A stretch of DNA of 64,000 nucleotides from Pedobacter frigiditerrae (GTDB lineage Bacteria > Bacteroidota > Bacteroidia > Sphingobacteriales > Sphingobacteriaceae). The stretch spans positions 930,001 to 994,000 of the forward strand of contig NZ_SJSK01000002.1 in assembly GCF_004331645.1 (NCBI RefSeq), written 5' to 3'. The notes under the pieces were generated by a model. It had not been told where the DNA came from and made no database searches. It saw only the letters and a list, made by a program, of their open reading frames with translations. Positions 48,158-56,932 of this stretch are shown here, one piece after another. Position 1 is the first letter of the stretch, and every line of letters begins with the position of its first letter. The position numbers and the translations under genes were made by a program.

Positions 48158-48598
48158 TCATCGGATGACGGGAAATAACTTATTCGTTCTACGTAAATAG
48201 AAAAAGCCTAGGCCACCTACAGAAAGAATTAAAAAAGGGATGTAATCATCGATAGGACACTTAATCTCTGTATAATTATATAATACTCCAATATTATTAC
48301 TATTATAACTTGTGGTCAATCCGCAATTAGTTATCGCAAAGGGATAACCGATATGATATTGTTCACGCAAAGCATACCTATTCTGATCCAATGCGGGGCA
48401 AGCGCCGTATAAGGCTGGCAAAACTGGAGAGGCATATTGCGGCCTATTTCCAAAAAAGCCTCCATATACATTTTGAACAAATGTTGTATATATGGTACTA
48501 CCAATTAAACATCCTTGCGCTGCAAATACCTTAGTTACTGAAATTGTTAAAAACAAAACTAAAATAACTGATATGGAACATACTCTCCTGTTGTTCAT
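48158..48598 (-). CDS. Small secreted protein with C-terminal CPIDDY-TM signal, paralog 5
   Basis: 146 residues from the ATG at 48598 (an ATG 3 codons upstream is also possible). Signal peptide RRVCSISVILVLFLTISVTK to VFA, mature part AAQGCLIGSTIYTTF, two further Cys, then IKCPIDDYIPFLILSVGGLG, helix and YLRRTNK. The last codons and the stop are written by a REP half unit (48157-48169), which gives the end ...FPVIR. It is divergent from the polysaccharide operon starting at 48834. Confidence 0.75.
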   Translation of the reverse strand: MNNRRVCSISVILVLFLTISVTKVFAAQGCLIGSTIYTTFVQNVYGGFFGNRPQYASPVLPALYGACPALDQNRYALREQYHIGYPFAITNCGLTTSYNSNNIGVLYNYTEIKCPIDDYIPFLILSVGGLGFFYLRRTNKLFPVIR

Positions 48599-48788
48599 AC
48601 ACCTCATTTTTCTTTTAATCAAAAGAAAAAGAGATAAAATTGAATTAATTTGTAACATACCTTCTCCATTTAAAGAGAGCGGTTGTTTATATTTTAATTC
48701 TTTGGTAGAACGTTAATGAAGATGATTGTTATGATAACGACAAATAAATGATTAGAATGTTTAACTTTTTTTAAGCATTTTTAAAATG

Positions 48789-48796
48789 TATTTTTG
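48789..48796 (+). promoter_or_regulatory. -7 box of the polysaccharide operon
   Basis: TATTTTTG matches TAnnTTTG. It predicts a start near 48800 and a leader of about 33 bases before the Wza-like ATG at 48834. Confidence 0.4.
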
Positions 48797-48833
48797 ATAC
48801 ACGATTAGTACAGCTATAGCGCTACAATAAATT

Positions 48834-49634
48834 ATGAACAAAAACTCTACGTTAAATTATTTTTTAGCAGCTCTATTTATACTTCTATTTTCTGCTTGTG
48901 GTGCCCGTAAAGAGCGTACGCTCTTTAATGCAGCCACTGATGTGGTAACAGACTCCATTAAACAGGTTTATGTGGTAAATGACCAAGGTGCGGGAGAAAT
49001 TTATTATAAGATAAAGGTAAATGACCAGTTAGCGGTTCGTAACTTACAAGACCGAGAGTTTGGCGTAAAAAATTCGACCGCAAGTGCAGCAACGGCGACA
49101 GTTGGTACAAACGTCACTTCTTATCAGGTAGATGCAGATGGGAACGTTAATTTACCAGCTATAGGCAAAGTGGCCGTATTAGGTTTAACCAGAAAAGAAA
49201 TTGCAAACAAGTTGCAAACTCTATATGGAGACAAATTGTTGGTAGACCCCATTATTGAAGTAACGGTGGTTAATGTTAAAGTTACCCTATTAGGGGAATT
49301 TAACAAACAAGGCAATTTTCTTTTAGAAAGAGATAACACTACCTTAATAGATATTTTAGGAGAAGCTGGGGGCATCAATACTAAAACCGCTGATCCCAAA
49401 ACGCTAAAAATCATTAGGGGCGACCGTAGTAATCCAGAAATTATTTATGTAAATTTAAACGACATCAATAGTTTATCGAGTAAAAAACTGATTTTGCAAA
49501 ACAACGACCTTATTTTATTACAACCAACAAAAAGCAGTGCTTTAAGTGAAAAACTACAAGGCATTAACAACATGATTCAGCCAGTGCTTGTTTTGCTAAA
49601 CGTAGCTTTGCTTATCTTTACCATCTCGAGATAA
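48834..49634 (+). CDS. Wza-like polysaccharide export lipoprotein
   Basis: 266-residue outer-membrane polysaccharide export (OPX) protein. Lipoprotein signal ending LFSAC, with Cys22 lipidated. A Poly_export domain (YKIKVNDQLAVRNLQD, VDADGNVNLPAIGKVAV) is followed by an SLBB domain (VTLLGEFNKQGNFLLE) and a C-terminal hydrophobic helix (PVLVLLNVALLIFTISR) that may cross the outer membrane. Its stop overlaps the start of the Wzc-like gene by one base. It would form the exit pore for the polymer. Confidence 0.9.
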   Translation: MNKNSTLNYFLAALFILLFSACGARKERTLFNAATDVVTDSIKQVYVVNDQGAGEIYYKIKVNDQLAVRNLQDREFGVKNSTASAATATVGTNVTSYQVDADGNVNLPAIGKVAVLGLTRKEIANKLQTLYGDKLLVDPIIEVTVVNVKVTLLGEFNKQGNFLLERDNTTLIDILGEAGGINTKTADPKTLKIIRGDRSNPEIIYVNLNDINSLSSKKLILQNNDLILLQPTKSSALSEKLQGINNMIQPVLVLLNVALLIFTISR

Positions 49635-52027
49635 TGAATGCCCCAGAAAATATGCCGAATCCAAAATCTATTAGACAGGATATAGATTTTTATAAAATAT
49701 TTAAGGTTTTTTTTAGTCGTTGGTATTGGATAGCCGGCTGTGTAATTATTGCATTGATCATTGCTAAAATTAATTTGGCTTATACCGTTCCTACCTACCA
49801 GAGTTATGGGCAATTAAAATTGCAGGAAAGCAACCCAACTGTTAATACAGTGGCCGCTGCCCCTTCACAAGTATATAACTATACGGATAAAATACAGGCA
49901 GAGGGTTTTGTGATCAGGAGTAATAGCGTGATCTTAAAAGCGATAGAGAGTCTTGATTATAAGGTTTCTTACTATTTGCAGGGAACACTCAGAAAAAGTG
50001 AGTTATACCCTAACAAACCTTTCGCAATTGAAATCGTTAAACAGGATTCTATTAATTTTGGCAGAAATGAGTATTTCGTTGAACCCATCAATGCCGCAAA
50101 ATTCTACTTAGCAACAAGTGAGAAAGGAACCAAAACCCAATATAATTACGGTGACAACATTAATCTCGGGGAGATGATCTTTAAGATCAACACTCGAATC
50201 CCAGACAAAGGCAACTATAGCTTTAAATTTAACAGTAAGGAAGATTTTTTAGGCAGGGCCAATGTAAACACCAACGAAGCGGCAAAGTACACCAATGTGA
50301 TGTCCTTAACTTTTACCGATAATAATGCCGTATTTGCCACGGATATGTTAAACGCGGTCATGAAATCATACATTGCCCATGACATTACAGAAAAAAGACG
50401 TTCTGCCAGGCAAACTGTTGCCTTTATTGATCAGCAATTAGGTTTTTCTAATAAAAAAGCCGATACAGCGGGCTCAAATTTCGCTGATTACAAGGTTAAG
50501 AATAAAATTATTGATTTAGGTTCTAGCAGTCAGACAAATGCCGGAAAGCTAAGTGCATTTGAAACTCAAAAGACCGAACTGAACCTAGCCATGATTGGCA
50601 TTAAACAATTAGAAGAACAGCTCAATACCAATCGTGATAAAATAAGCATCAATTTAAATCTAGAGGGAGACATGAGCGGCTCTCTAAATGCCCTCATTAC
50701 CCAGTTGAACAGCTTAATTGCAGAACGCCAAAAAAAACTGCTTGATTTAAAACCTAACTCGCAACCCATACAAGATATAGACCAACAAATCTCGGCATTA
50801 AAAGGCTCCATTAGAACCAATATCAACTCCTTAAAAGAGAGAAACCAAAAAAACATCAGGTTTATTGATAGCCAGATTGCACTAACTAATCAAAACCAAA
50901 GTACCCTACCAGGCAAGGAAAAGGATTTTGTGCGTTACCAGAGTAATTTTGAGGTTAGCAATAAGGTACTCACCTTTTTGTCTGAAAGGAAATTAGAATC
51001 TGAATTAAATGAAGCAGCCATTGTACCAGGTGCTGCCATTGTTAATTTGGCCTCTTATGCCAGTCCTATTACTTCAAACCCCAATAGCGTGTATTCATTT
51101 GCGGCCATGATGGGCCTTTCTGTTGGCATAGGTTTAATTCTTTTGGTACGTTTCCTTAACCCATACATTTACGATAAAGAAACGGTAGAATCGCTAACAT
51201 CCACTCCTATTATTGGGGTAATTAGGAAATTCCCAGATTTTATAGATAACGACAGCAGACAAGCACTTTCATTAACTAAACCAAAATCTGTATTTGCAGA
51301 ATCGGTTAGGTCTGTACGTACCAACTTAAGCTTTTTAGCTGCAAATAAAAAGAGTAAAACAATTTGTATTACCTCTGAGGTTTCTGGCGAAGGAAAATCC
51401 TTTGTAACCGTAAATTTAGCGAGCACTTTAGCCTTAATTGATAAAAAAATCATTTTAATTGCGGCCGATTTACGTAAATCTAAATTACACAGAGCCTTTG
51501 GCAACGACAACAAGAAAGGGTTGAGCAGCTACCTGTCAGGACAATGCACTTTAGAAGAAATCATTACTCATGATGAAATGCATGGTTTGGATTTTATTCC
51601 ATCTGGACCTGTTCCACCAAATCCTTCAGAATTATTGCACACTGAGTCGATGAAAAAATTATTGGAGATTTTGGCACCACAATATGACTATGTATTGGTA
51701 GATACAGCTCCTGTAGGTTTGGTATCTGATGCGATTCCATTAATCCGTCAGTCTGATGTTAACTTATTCGTCATCAGATCTGGTAAATCTCAATTTAGGG
51801 CGGCAGCAATCCCAGAAAGGCTATCAAGAGAATATGGATTGAGTAACCTAGCCATTGTATTAAATGCATTTGGTGATGATGCCCTTCACTCTAATTATTA
51901 TACCACAGATTACTCTCGTGGTGGAGGTAATAGCACTTATTATTATTCTGATTATTCTGGTTATTCTGGCGCAGGTTATTATGACAATGACCCTAAGAAG
52001 TGGTGGGAGGTGTGGAAGAAGAAGTAA
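49634..52027 (+). CDS. Wzc-like chain-length determinant / bacterial tyrosine kinase
   Basis: 797-residue inner-membrane protein. Wzz domain with first helix about residues 32-52, long periplasmic coiled-coil part, second helix about 485-505, then a cytoplasmic BY-kinase: Walker A SGEGKSFVTVNLA, Walker A' ILIAADLRKSKLH and Walker B VLVDTAPVGLV. The C-terminal tail has ten Tyr within about 33 residues (NYYTTDY ... STYYYSDYSGYSGAGYY), the usual autophosphorylation cluster. Cycling of Tyr phosphorylation controls polymer length and export with Wza. Confidence 0.92.
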   Translation: MNAPENMPNPKSIRQDIDFYKIFKVFFSRWYWIAGCVIIALIIAKINLAYTVPTYQSYGQLKLQESNPTVNTVAAAPSQVYNYTDKIQAEGFVIRSNSVILKAIESLDYKVSYYLQGTLRKSELYPNKPFAIEIVKQDSINFGRNEYFVEPINAAKFYLATSEKGTKTQYNYGDNINLGEMIFKINTRIPDKGNYSFKFNSKEDFLGRANVNTNEAAKYTNVMSLTFTDNNAVFATDMLNAVMKSYIAHDITEKRRSARQTVAFIDQQLGFSNKKADTAGSNFADYKVKNKIIDLGSSSQTNAGKLSAFETQKTELNLAMIGIKQLEEQLNTNRDKISINLNLEGDMSGSLNALITQLNSLIAERQKKLLDLKPNSQPIQDIDQQISALKGSIRTNINSLKERNQKNIRFIDSQIALTNQNQSTLPGKEKDFVRYQSNFEVSNKVLTFLSERKLESELNEAAIVPGAAIVNLASYASPITSNPNSVYSFAAMMGLSVGIGLILLVRFLNPYIYDKETVESLTSTPIIGVIRKFPDFIDNDSRQALSLTKPKSVFAESVRSVRTNLSFLAANKKSKTICITSEVSGEGKSFVTVNLASTLALIDKKIILIAADLRKSKLHRAFGNDNKKGLSSYLSGQCTLEEIITHDEMHGLDFIPSGPVPPNPSELLHTESMKKLLEILAPQYDYVLVDTAPVGLVSDAIPLIRQSDVNLFVIRSGKSQFRAAAIPERLSREYGLSNLAIVLNAFGDDALHSNYYTTDYSRGGGNSTYYYSDYSGYSGAGYYDNDPKKWWEVWKKK

Positions 52028-52032
52028 GGGGT

Positions 52033-52104
52033 GTTGGTTAATTGTTTGAATTGGTTAACTGGTTAATTGGTTAACTAGTTAATTGTTTGAATTGGTTAAT
52101 TGTG
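52033..52104. repeat. Variable 8-bp-period array (GGTTAATT type), left of the four-helix-bundle gene
   Basis: Units GGTTAATT, GGTTAACT, AGTTAATT with GTTTGAATT variants follow each other. It begins 5 bases after the Wzc-like stop. Confidence 0.75.
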
Positions 52105-52182
52105 GAAGTGTTGATTTAATTTGTACATTAGGTAATCCCTATTTGGTTAGTTTAAATATTATACATTTTAAATTTTACCATT

Positions 52183-52542
52183 ATGCATACCTATTCTTTT
52201 GAAAAATTAGAGACATGGCAAAAAGCTAGAATATTCCGAAAAGAAATTTATTTGTTAGTTAAAAAATTTCCTAAAGAAGAGATCTTTGGGTTAACTAGCC
52301 AAATAAAACGATCATCAAGTAGTATCGGAGATTGCTTGGCTGAAGGCTCAGCTAGAATCACCTCAAAGGACAAAGCTCATTTTATTACAATGTCTTATTC
52401 AAGTACAATTGAAACTATCAATCATATTATTGGTGCTTATGATTTAGAATATATAGATGAAAATGAATACATTTCGTTTCGCTTAAAGCTTGATGAAATA
52501 ACAAACAAATTAAATGCGTTGAAGAAATCGATATTGAAGTAG
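52183..52542 (+). CDS. Four-helix-bundle protein (S23/IVP-like, TIGR02436-type)
   Basis: A 119-residue all-helical protein: FEKLETWQKARIFRKEIYLL, FPKEEIFGLTSQIKRSSSS, IGDCLAEGSARITSKDKAHF and a C-terminal KLDEITNKLNALKKS. This is the family first seen encoded in 23S rRNA intervening sequences; it folds into a bundle and is related to the Avd accessory protein of diversity-generating retroelements, but the function of free-standing copies is unknown. It sits between the Wzc-like and UpxY genes, between two GGTTAATT arrays, and looks inserted. A broken relative is at 39878. Confidence 0.88.
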   Translation: MHTYSFEKLETWQKARIFRKEIYLLVKKFPKEEIFGLTSQIKRSSSSIGDCLAEGSARITSKDKAHFITMSYSSTIETINHIIGAYDLEYIDENEYISFRLKLDEITNKLNALKKSILK

Positions 52543-52558
52543 ATTAATTGGCCGGGGA

Positions 52559-52612
52559 GGTTAATTGGTTGAATTGGTTAATTGGTTGACGGGCTAAGTG
52601 ATTAATTGTTTT
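52559..52612. repeat. Variable 8-bp-period array (GGTTAATT type), right of the four-helix-bundle gene
   Basis: GGTTAATT, GGTTGAATT, GGTTAATT and GGTTGACGG units, beginning 17 bases after the gene stop; same orientation as the left array. Confidence 0.7.
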
Positions 52613-52777
52613 GAATAAAAATCTTTACTATTATATTTGGAAGCAGTATCTAAATTGTCTGCAATACAGTTAACCTTAATACTTATAGCGCAATTAACAA
52701 TTTCAACAGTTAACCCCAATATGCACAATGCAGTTAACCGCTTTATACAATTAAACAGTTAACCCAATCCTTCCCTA

Positions 52778-53284
52778 ATGATCGACAATACATACAAGTG
52801 GTACCCTATTTACACCAGATCAAGGGCGGAGAAAAAAACAGCTGAGGCATTAACTAAAAGGAACATTACCTCCTATTTGCCATTAAAGAAGGTACTGAAA
52901 CAATGGAGTGACCGCAAGAAGGTGATTGAAGAACCATTGTTAAAATCTTATCTATTCATCCATATTTCTTCTAAAGAATATAATGAGGTATTAATGACCT
53001 ATGGCGTTACTCGTTTCATCTACTTTTCCGGTAAAATTGCTTCAATTCCTGATAAACAATTAGAAGATCTTAGGTTATTACTTGCTAATGGCACTGATCT
53101 TGAACTGATTGACTATAATATTTCTCCTGGCGAAAAAGTTTTAATTAAAGCAGGGCCTTTTAAGGGAATTATCGCAGAATTAGTATCTTTAAAGAACAAA
53201 AAGAGTATAGTTTTACGATTAGAAAACATCGGATATTCTATTCTTATTAATACTTCCATGGCTTTCATAGAACCCATGGAGTAA
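52778..53284 (+). CDS. UpxY-type transcription antiterminator (NusG paralog)
   Basis: 168-residue specialised NusG. The NGN domain (about 6-105) begins KWYPIYTRSRAEKKTAEAL, with PLLKSYLFIHI and VTRFIYFSGK; a KOW-type segment (ISPGEKVLIKAGPFKGIIAE) follows. UpxY proteins load on RNA polymerase in the leader of their own capsule operon and let it read through long polysaccharide gene clusters. Here the gene is third or fourth in the locus; the 700-base spacer after it, full of palindromes, would be read under its control. Confidence 0.9.
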   Translation: MIDNTYKWYPIYTRSRAEKKTAEALTKRNITSYLPLKKVLKQWSDRKKVIEEPLLKSYLFIHISSKEYNEVLMTYGVTRFIYFSGKIASIPDKQLEDLRLLLANGTDLELIDYNISPGEKVLIKAGPFKGIIAELVSLKNKKSIVLRLENIGYSILINTSMAFIEPME

Positions 53285-53364
53285 ACAGCAATTTATTAAG
53301 CAGCTACAAAAAATAACCTGTGACTGAGAGGGCGAAGCTGTGGGCGGTCTTAATTTAATTAGTC

Positions 53365-53452
53365 GTCATTGCCAGCTTGACTGGCAATCTTAATGCCTTA
53401 AGCGCTTTGCCTTTCTATCGCTTTAAGATACCCAATCGAGTTGGGTATGACG
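53365..53452. repeat. Two GTCA-palindrome-CTTAA elements, head to head
   Basis: 53365-53396: GTCA, palindrome TTGCCAG-CTTGA-CTGGCAA, then TCTTAATGC. 53419-53451 in the other direction: CGCTTTAAGA, palindrome TACCCAA-TCGAG-TTGGGTA, TGAC. The ends are conserved while the palindrome arms differ. A third copy is at 56933-56964. Confidence 0.7.
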
Positions 53453-53560
53453 TTCTCTCCTAATTCGCGTCATACCAATGCAGGTGGAAAATGATTATTT
53501 AACGGAAGAGTTGAGACGCGAAGACGAAGCCTAATGAATGATGAGAGACTAAAACGTAAT

Positions 53561-53780
53561 GCCAAAAAACAAATAGAAAGGAATGGTTTAAAATAATGTG
53601 GGGTACATATCATCCCCCTCCCTAAACACAGTCCAGCACCCCCCCTTCAAAGGGGGACTTGCAAGATGCCTAAAAACAACAAATAGAAAGGAATGGCTTA
53701 AAGTAACGCAGGGTACATATCATCCCCCTCCCTAAACACTAGCCAGCACACACCCCTTCAAAGGGGGACTAGCAAGTTGC
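53561..53780 (+). repeat. Tandem repeat, two copies of about 107 and 113 bp
   Basis: Copy 1 53561-53667, copy 2 53668-53780. Shared blocks include ACAAATAGAAAGGAATGG, GGGTACATATCATCCCCCTC and CCCCTTCAAAGGGGGACT, the last a hairpin. The copies differ by scattered changes and small gaps. Confidence 0.75.
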
Positions 53781-53988
53781 AAAAAAAACAACCAGTTAAG
53801 CAAAACAGGTAAGGAACCAACAAATCTAAGGAGATTTAAAATTCGTAAATCAAATAACTGTCATCTCCACCTGCATCAAGCAGGCTGAGCTACCCTAAAC
53901 AATGGGAAGAGCTGTTAAAGGATTCATCAACAGTCTTCGACACTTCGACAAGCTCAGTGCAGGCTGAGCTCAGACTGACAACAAAAAA

Positions 53989-55788
53989 ATGTGTAGAATA
54001 GCAGGTATTATAGATAAACATCAAGATTTAACACTAAGCAGTGCTAAAGTAAAAGAGATGTGCGCTATAATGGCTCATGGCGGACCTGATGGAGAAGGGT
54101 TTTATGAAAATGCTAACGACAACGTTGTTTTTGGGCATCGTCGACTGGCTTTAATAGACCTCTCTATCACTGGTCATCAGCCCATGATACATGACGATAA
54201 ATATGTTATTTCTTTTAATGGAGAAATCTATAATTATTTAATCCTTAAAAAGAAATTACAGGATTTAGGTTTCCAGTTTCGCACAAAAAGCGATACGGAA
54301 GTTATTTTAATTGGTTTTGCTTATTGGGGAACAGCGGTGTTTGATAAATTATCGGGTATGTTTGCCTTTGCGCTATATGACAAAACCACCAATAGTACCT
54401 ATCTCGTAAGGGATCAATCGGGTATTAAACCACTTTACTACTCGGCTATTGACCAACGATTGATTTTTGCTTCAGAGGTTAAAGCATTTAAAAAACTGCT
54501 GAAAGAAGAAAACCCCAATTGGAAAATTTATTTTTTAGCCTTTGGCCATATTCCAGAACCTTATACCACATTAAAGGATGTGTTGATGTTACCTAAAGCC
54601 CAGTATTTAAAATGGGATCATCAAACTGGTACTCATGAACTCCATTGTTTTCATAAAGAAAGCCATGACATTTTAATCCATAAAGTTGAAGCAGCTCAAG
54701 AAAAAGTTAAAAATACAATAGAAGATGCTGTGGCTCGTCATTTAATTGCCGATGAACCCATTGGCGTATTTTTAAGTGGTGGAATTGATAGTGGTTTACT
54801 GACCTTGTTGGCTGATGAGGTGCAAAATAAAAATGGACAGCAACTACACACCATCTCCATTAACTTTAAAGATGAGCAATTTTCAGAGAAAGCATACCAA
54901 GACTGTATTTTAAAAGAGGTGAACAGTAAACATTACGAATATACTTTGGATGAAAGTACTTTTGCTGAACATTTCCCATCAGCACTTGCAGCCATGGATC
55001 AACCAACTGCTGATGGGATTAACTCTTGGTTTATCAATTATTACGCGAAGTTAAATGGTTTAAAAGCTTTTTTGTCTGGCATTGGTGCAGACGAGTTGTT
55101 TGGTGGTTATCCTTCTTTTGATAGAATGGGTATTGTTTCATTTTTAAGCAGTCTGCCTCATTTTATGCTAAAGATGGCTTTAAAAATTAATTCGGTCACC
55201 TTAAAAAGAACCTACTATCTCCATTATAAAAACACCATTGGTAAATACTTATTTTTGAGGGGCTTTTTTACGCCTGATGAAATCAGTAAATTATTAGACA
55301 TCCCTGTTTCCAAAATCGACGGGGTTTTAAAAAACTTGTCCATTGCAAATATGCCGAACGCTTTAGGGAATGGCGAGCAAGCGAGCTGGTTAGAAACAAA
55401 TTTATACATGCAAAACCAGCTGCTGAAGGACACTGATTTCATGAGCATGCAACATGGAATTGAAATTAGGGTTCCGTTTTTGGATAAAGAATTATTGGGA
55501 TTAATCAATTCCATTGCTGAACCAGTCAAATATAAAAATACCAAGAAAAAAGGCTTATTAATAGATAGTTTCATCAACTTATTGCCCAGGAAAATTTGGG
55601 ACCGACCAAAAATGGGCTTCACCTTCCCTTTTCAGCATTGGTTAAAGGACGATCAATATTTTCAACAGCAGTTGGCAAAATGCAATAACCAAAGGGCAAA
55701 AGAGCTCATAGCTAATTTTAAGAAGGGCGATTTACATTGGTCTAAGGCAATGGCCATTTATCAGGTTTTTAATACCATAGATGATTAA
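53989..55788 (+). CDS. asnB: Glutamine-hydrolysing asparagine synthetase family protein
   Basis: 599 residues, two domains. The glutaminase domain begins with Cys2 (MCRIAGI), and has HRRLALIDLS, SFNGEIYNY and SDTEV; the synthetase domain has the PP-loop VFLSGGIDSGL and later GIGADELFGGY. AsnB relatives in polysaccharide loci often amidate uronic acids or other sugar acids instead of making free asparagine; its place between UpxY and glycosyltransferase genes suggests that, but the sequence alone does not prove it. The stop overlaps the next glycosyltransferase start by 8 bases. Confidence 0.9.
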   Translation: MCRIAGIIDKHQDLTLSSAKVKEMCAIMAHGGPDGEGFYENANDNVVFGHRRLALIDLSITGHQPMIHDDKYVISFNGEIYNYLILKKKLQDLGFQFRTKSDTEVILIGFAYWGTAVFDKLSGMFAFALYDKTTNSTYLVRDQSGIKPLYYSAIDQRLIFASEVKAFKKLLKEENPNWKIYFLAFGHIPEPYTTLKDVLMLPKAQYLKWDHQTGTHELHCFHKESHDILIHKVEAAQEKVKNTIEDAVARHLIADEPIGVFLSGGIDSGLLTLLADEVQNKNGQQLHTISINFKDEQFSEKAYQDCILKEVNSKHYEYTLDESTFAEHFPSALAAMDQPTADGINSWFINYYAKLNGLKAFLSGIGADELFGGYPSFDRMGIVSFLSSLPHFMLKMALKINSVTLKRTYYLHYKNTIGKYLFLRGFFTPDEISKLLDIPVSKIDGVLKNLSIANMPNALGNGEQASWLETNLYMQNQLLKDTDFMSMQHGIEIRVPFLDKELLGLINSIAEPVKYKNTKKKGLLIDSFINLLPRKIWDRPKMGFTFPFQHWLKDDQYFQQQLAKCNNQRAKELIANFKKGDLHWSKAMAIYQVFNTIDD

Positions 55789-56911
55789 ACCAAAAATCTT
55801 ATTCCTCACCCTAAACACCTTTAGCTTAACTGGAGGCATTGAAAAGGTGAGCAGAATATTGACTAAGGTTTTGGATGACGGCATCAAAAGCAAGGAACTG
55901 AATGCCGAAAGCATAAAGGCACTTTCGCTATGTGACCTGCACAGAGATGTTGATACAAATTATTGCAGCAAGAAGAATTTCAGGGGTTACGGTTACAATA
56001 AGATGCGGTTTGGCTTAATGGCTGTTTTAAATGGCCTAAGGAGTAATACCATTATTTTAAGCCATGTTAATCTATTGCCTATTGCCTATTGCGTAAAATT
56101 GCTTTCGAGCAAAACAAAAATCATCATGCTTGCCCACGGCATTGAGGTTTGGCGCAATATTAAACCCTGGAAGAGATATTTTCTTAGAAAACACATTGAA
56201 ATTTGGGCCGTGAGTGAATTTACTGCCCAAATTTTGCAAGAAAAACACCAGATCAATAAACATCAGATTAAGGTATTGAATAACTGCCTTGACCCCTACT
56301 TAGTGTTAGCAAAAGACTTTGAAAAGCCTCCATATTTAATAGATCGATATCATTTAAAGGAAAATCAACCTGTATTAATCACCATTAGCCGTTTATCTTC
56401 CTTTGAGTTATATAAGGGTTATGACATGGTTATAGCGACAATGCCTGCCTTATTGAAAAAATTTCCTGACCTGATTTATATTTTGGGAGGTAAGGCCGAC
56501 TCGAGGGAGAAAAAAAGATTAATGGATTTGATTGACAGCAAAGGCCTTCATCAACATGTTTTATTAGCTGATTATATTCCTGATGAAGAACTAAAAGACC
56601 ATTTTTTATTGGCAGATCTTTTTGTGATGCCTAGCAAAAAAGAAGGTTTTGGCATTGTTTTCATTGAGGCTGCTTCTTGCGGTTGTCCGGTAATAGCTGG
56701 CAATCAGGATGGCAGCGCAGATGCCTTATTGAACGGCGAGCTAGGTTTGTTAATTAATCCAGAATCACCTGAAGAATTGATCAATGCCATTGAACAGACT
56801 TTAGCCAAGGGTAAAAGTGAGGAGTTGAGCCTGGCGTTGCAAGAGAAATGCGTTTCGCATTTTAGTTACGAACAATATAAACAAAAAGTAATAGGGCTTC
56901 TGGAGCCCTGA
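55781..56911 (+). CDS. GT4/GT1-type glycosyltransferase
   Basis: 376-residue GT-B fold enzyme. N-terminal acceptor domain starts KILFLTLNTFSLTGGIEKV; the C-terminal donor domain (Glycos_transf_1) has ISRLSSFELYKGYDM and the PSKKEGFGIVFIEAASCGCPV motif with the E-x7-E pattern. It adds one sugar to the growing repeat unit at the cytoplasmic face; donor and acceptor are unknown. It is translationally coupled to asnB. Confidence 0.9.
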   Translation: MIKPKILFLTLNTFSLTGGIEKVSRILTKVLDDGIKSKELNAESIKALSLCDLHRDVDTNYCSKKNFRGYGYNKMRFGLMAVLNGLRSNTIILSHVNLLPIAYCVKLLSSKTKIIMLAHGIEVWRNIKPWKRYFLRKHIEIWAVSEFTAQILQEKHQINKHQIKVLNNCLDPYLVLAKDFEKPPYLIDRYHLKENQPVLITISRLSSFELYKGYDMVIATMPALLKKFPDLIYILGGKADSREKKRLMDLIDSKGLHQHVLLADYIPDEELKDHFLLADLFVMPSKKEGFGIVFIEAASCGCPVIAGNQDGSADALLNGELGLLINPESPEELINAIEQTLAKGKSEELSLALQEKCVSHFSYEQYKQKVIGLLEP

Positions 56912-56932
56912 TGACGACCCCTCCGTAGTTCC

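Larger units (their letters stand above)
53285..53988. other. Long palindrome-rich spacer between UpxY and the asparagine synthetase gene
   Basis: 704 bases without a gene. It holds two GTCAT-palindrome elements (53365-53452), a two-copy tandem repeat (53561-53780), and AGGCTGAGCT repeated at 53882 and 53961 with CGACAAGCTCAG between. No start codon with a credible ORF was found. If UpxY acts here, these hairpins could be pause or terminator sites it overrides. Confidence 0.6.

Noticed and set aside
55224..55622. Minus-strand ORF of 132 codons inside asnB
   Set aside because: Antisense to conserved coding sequence of the synthetase domain, with no supporting signal.
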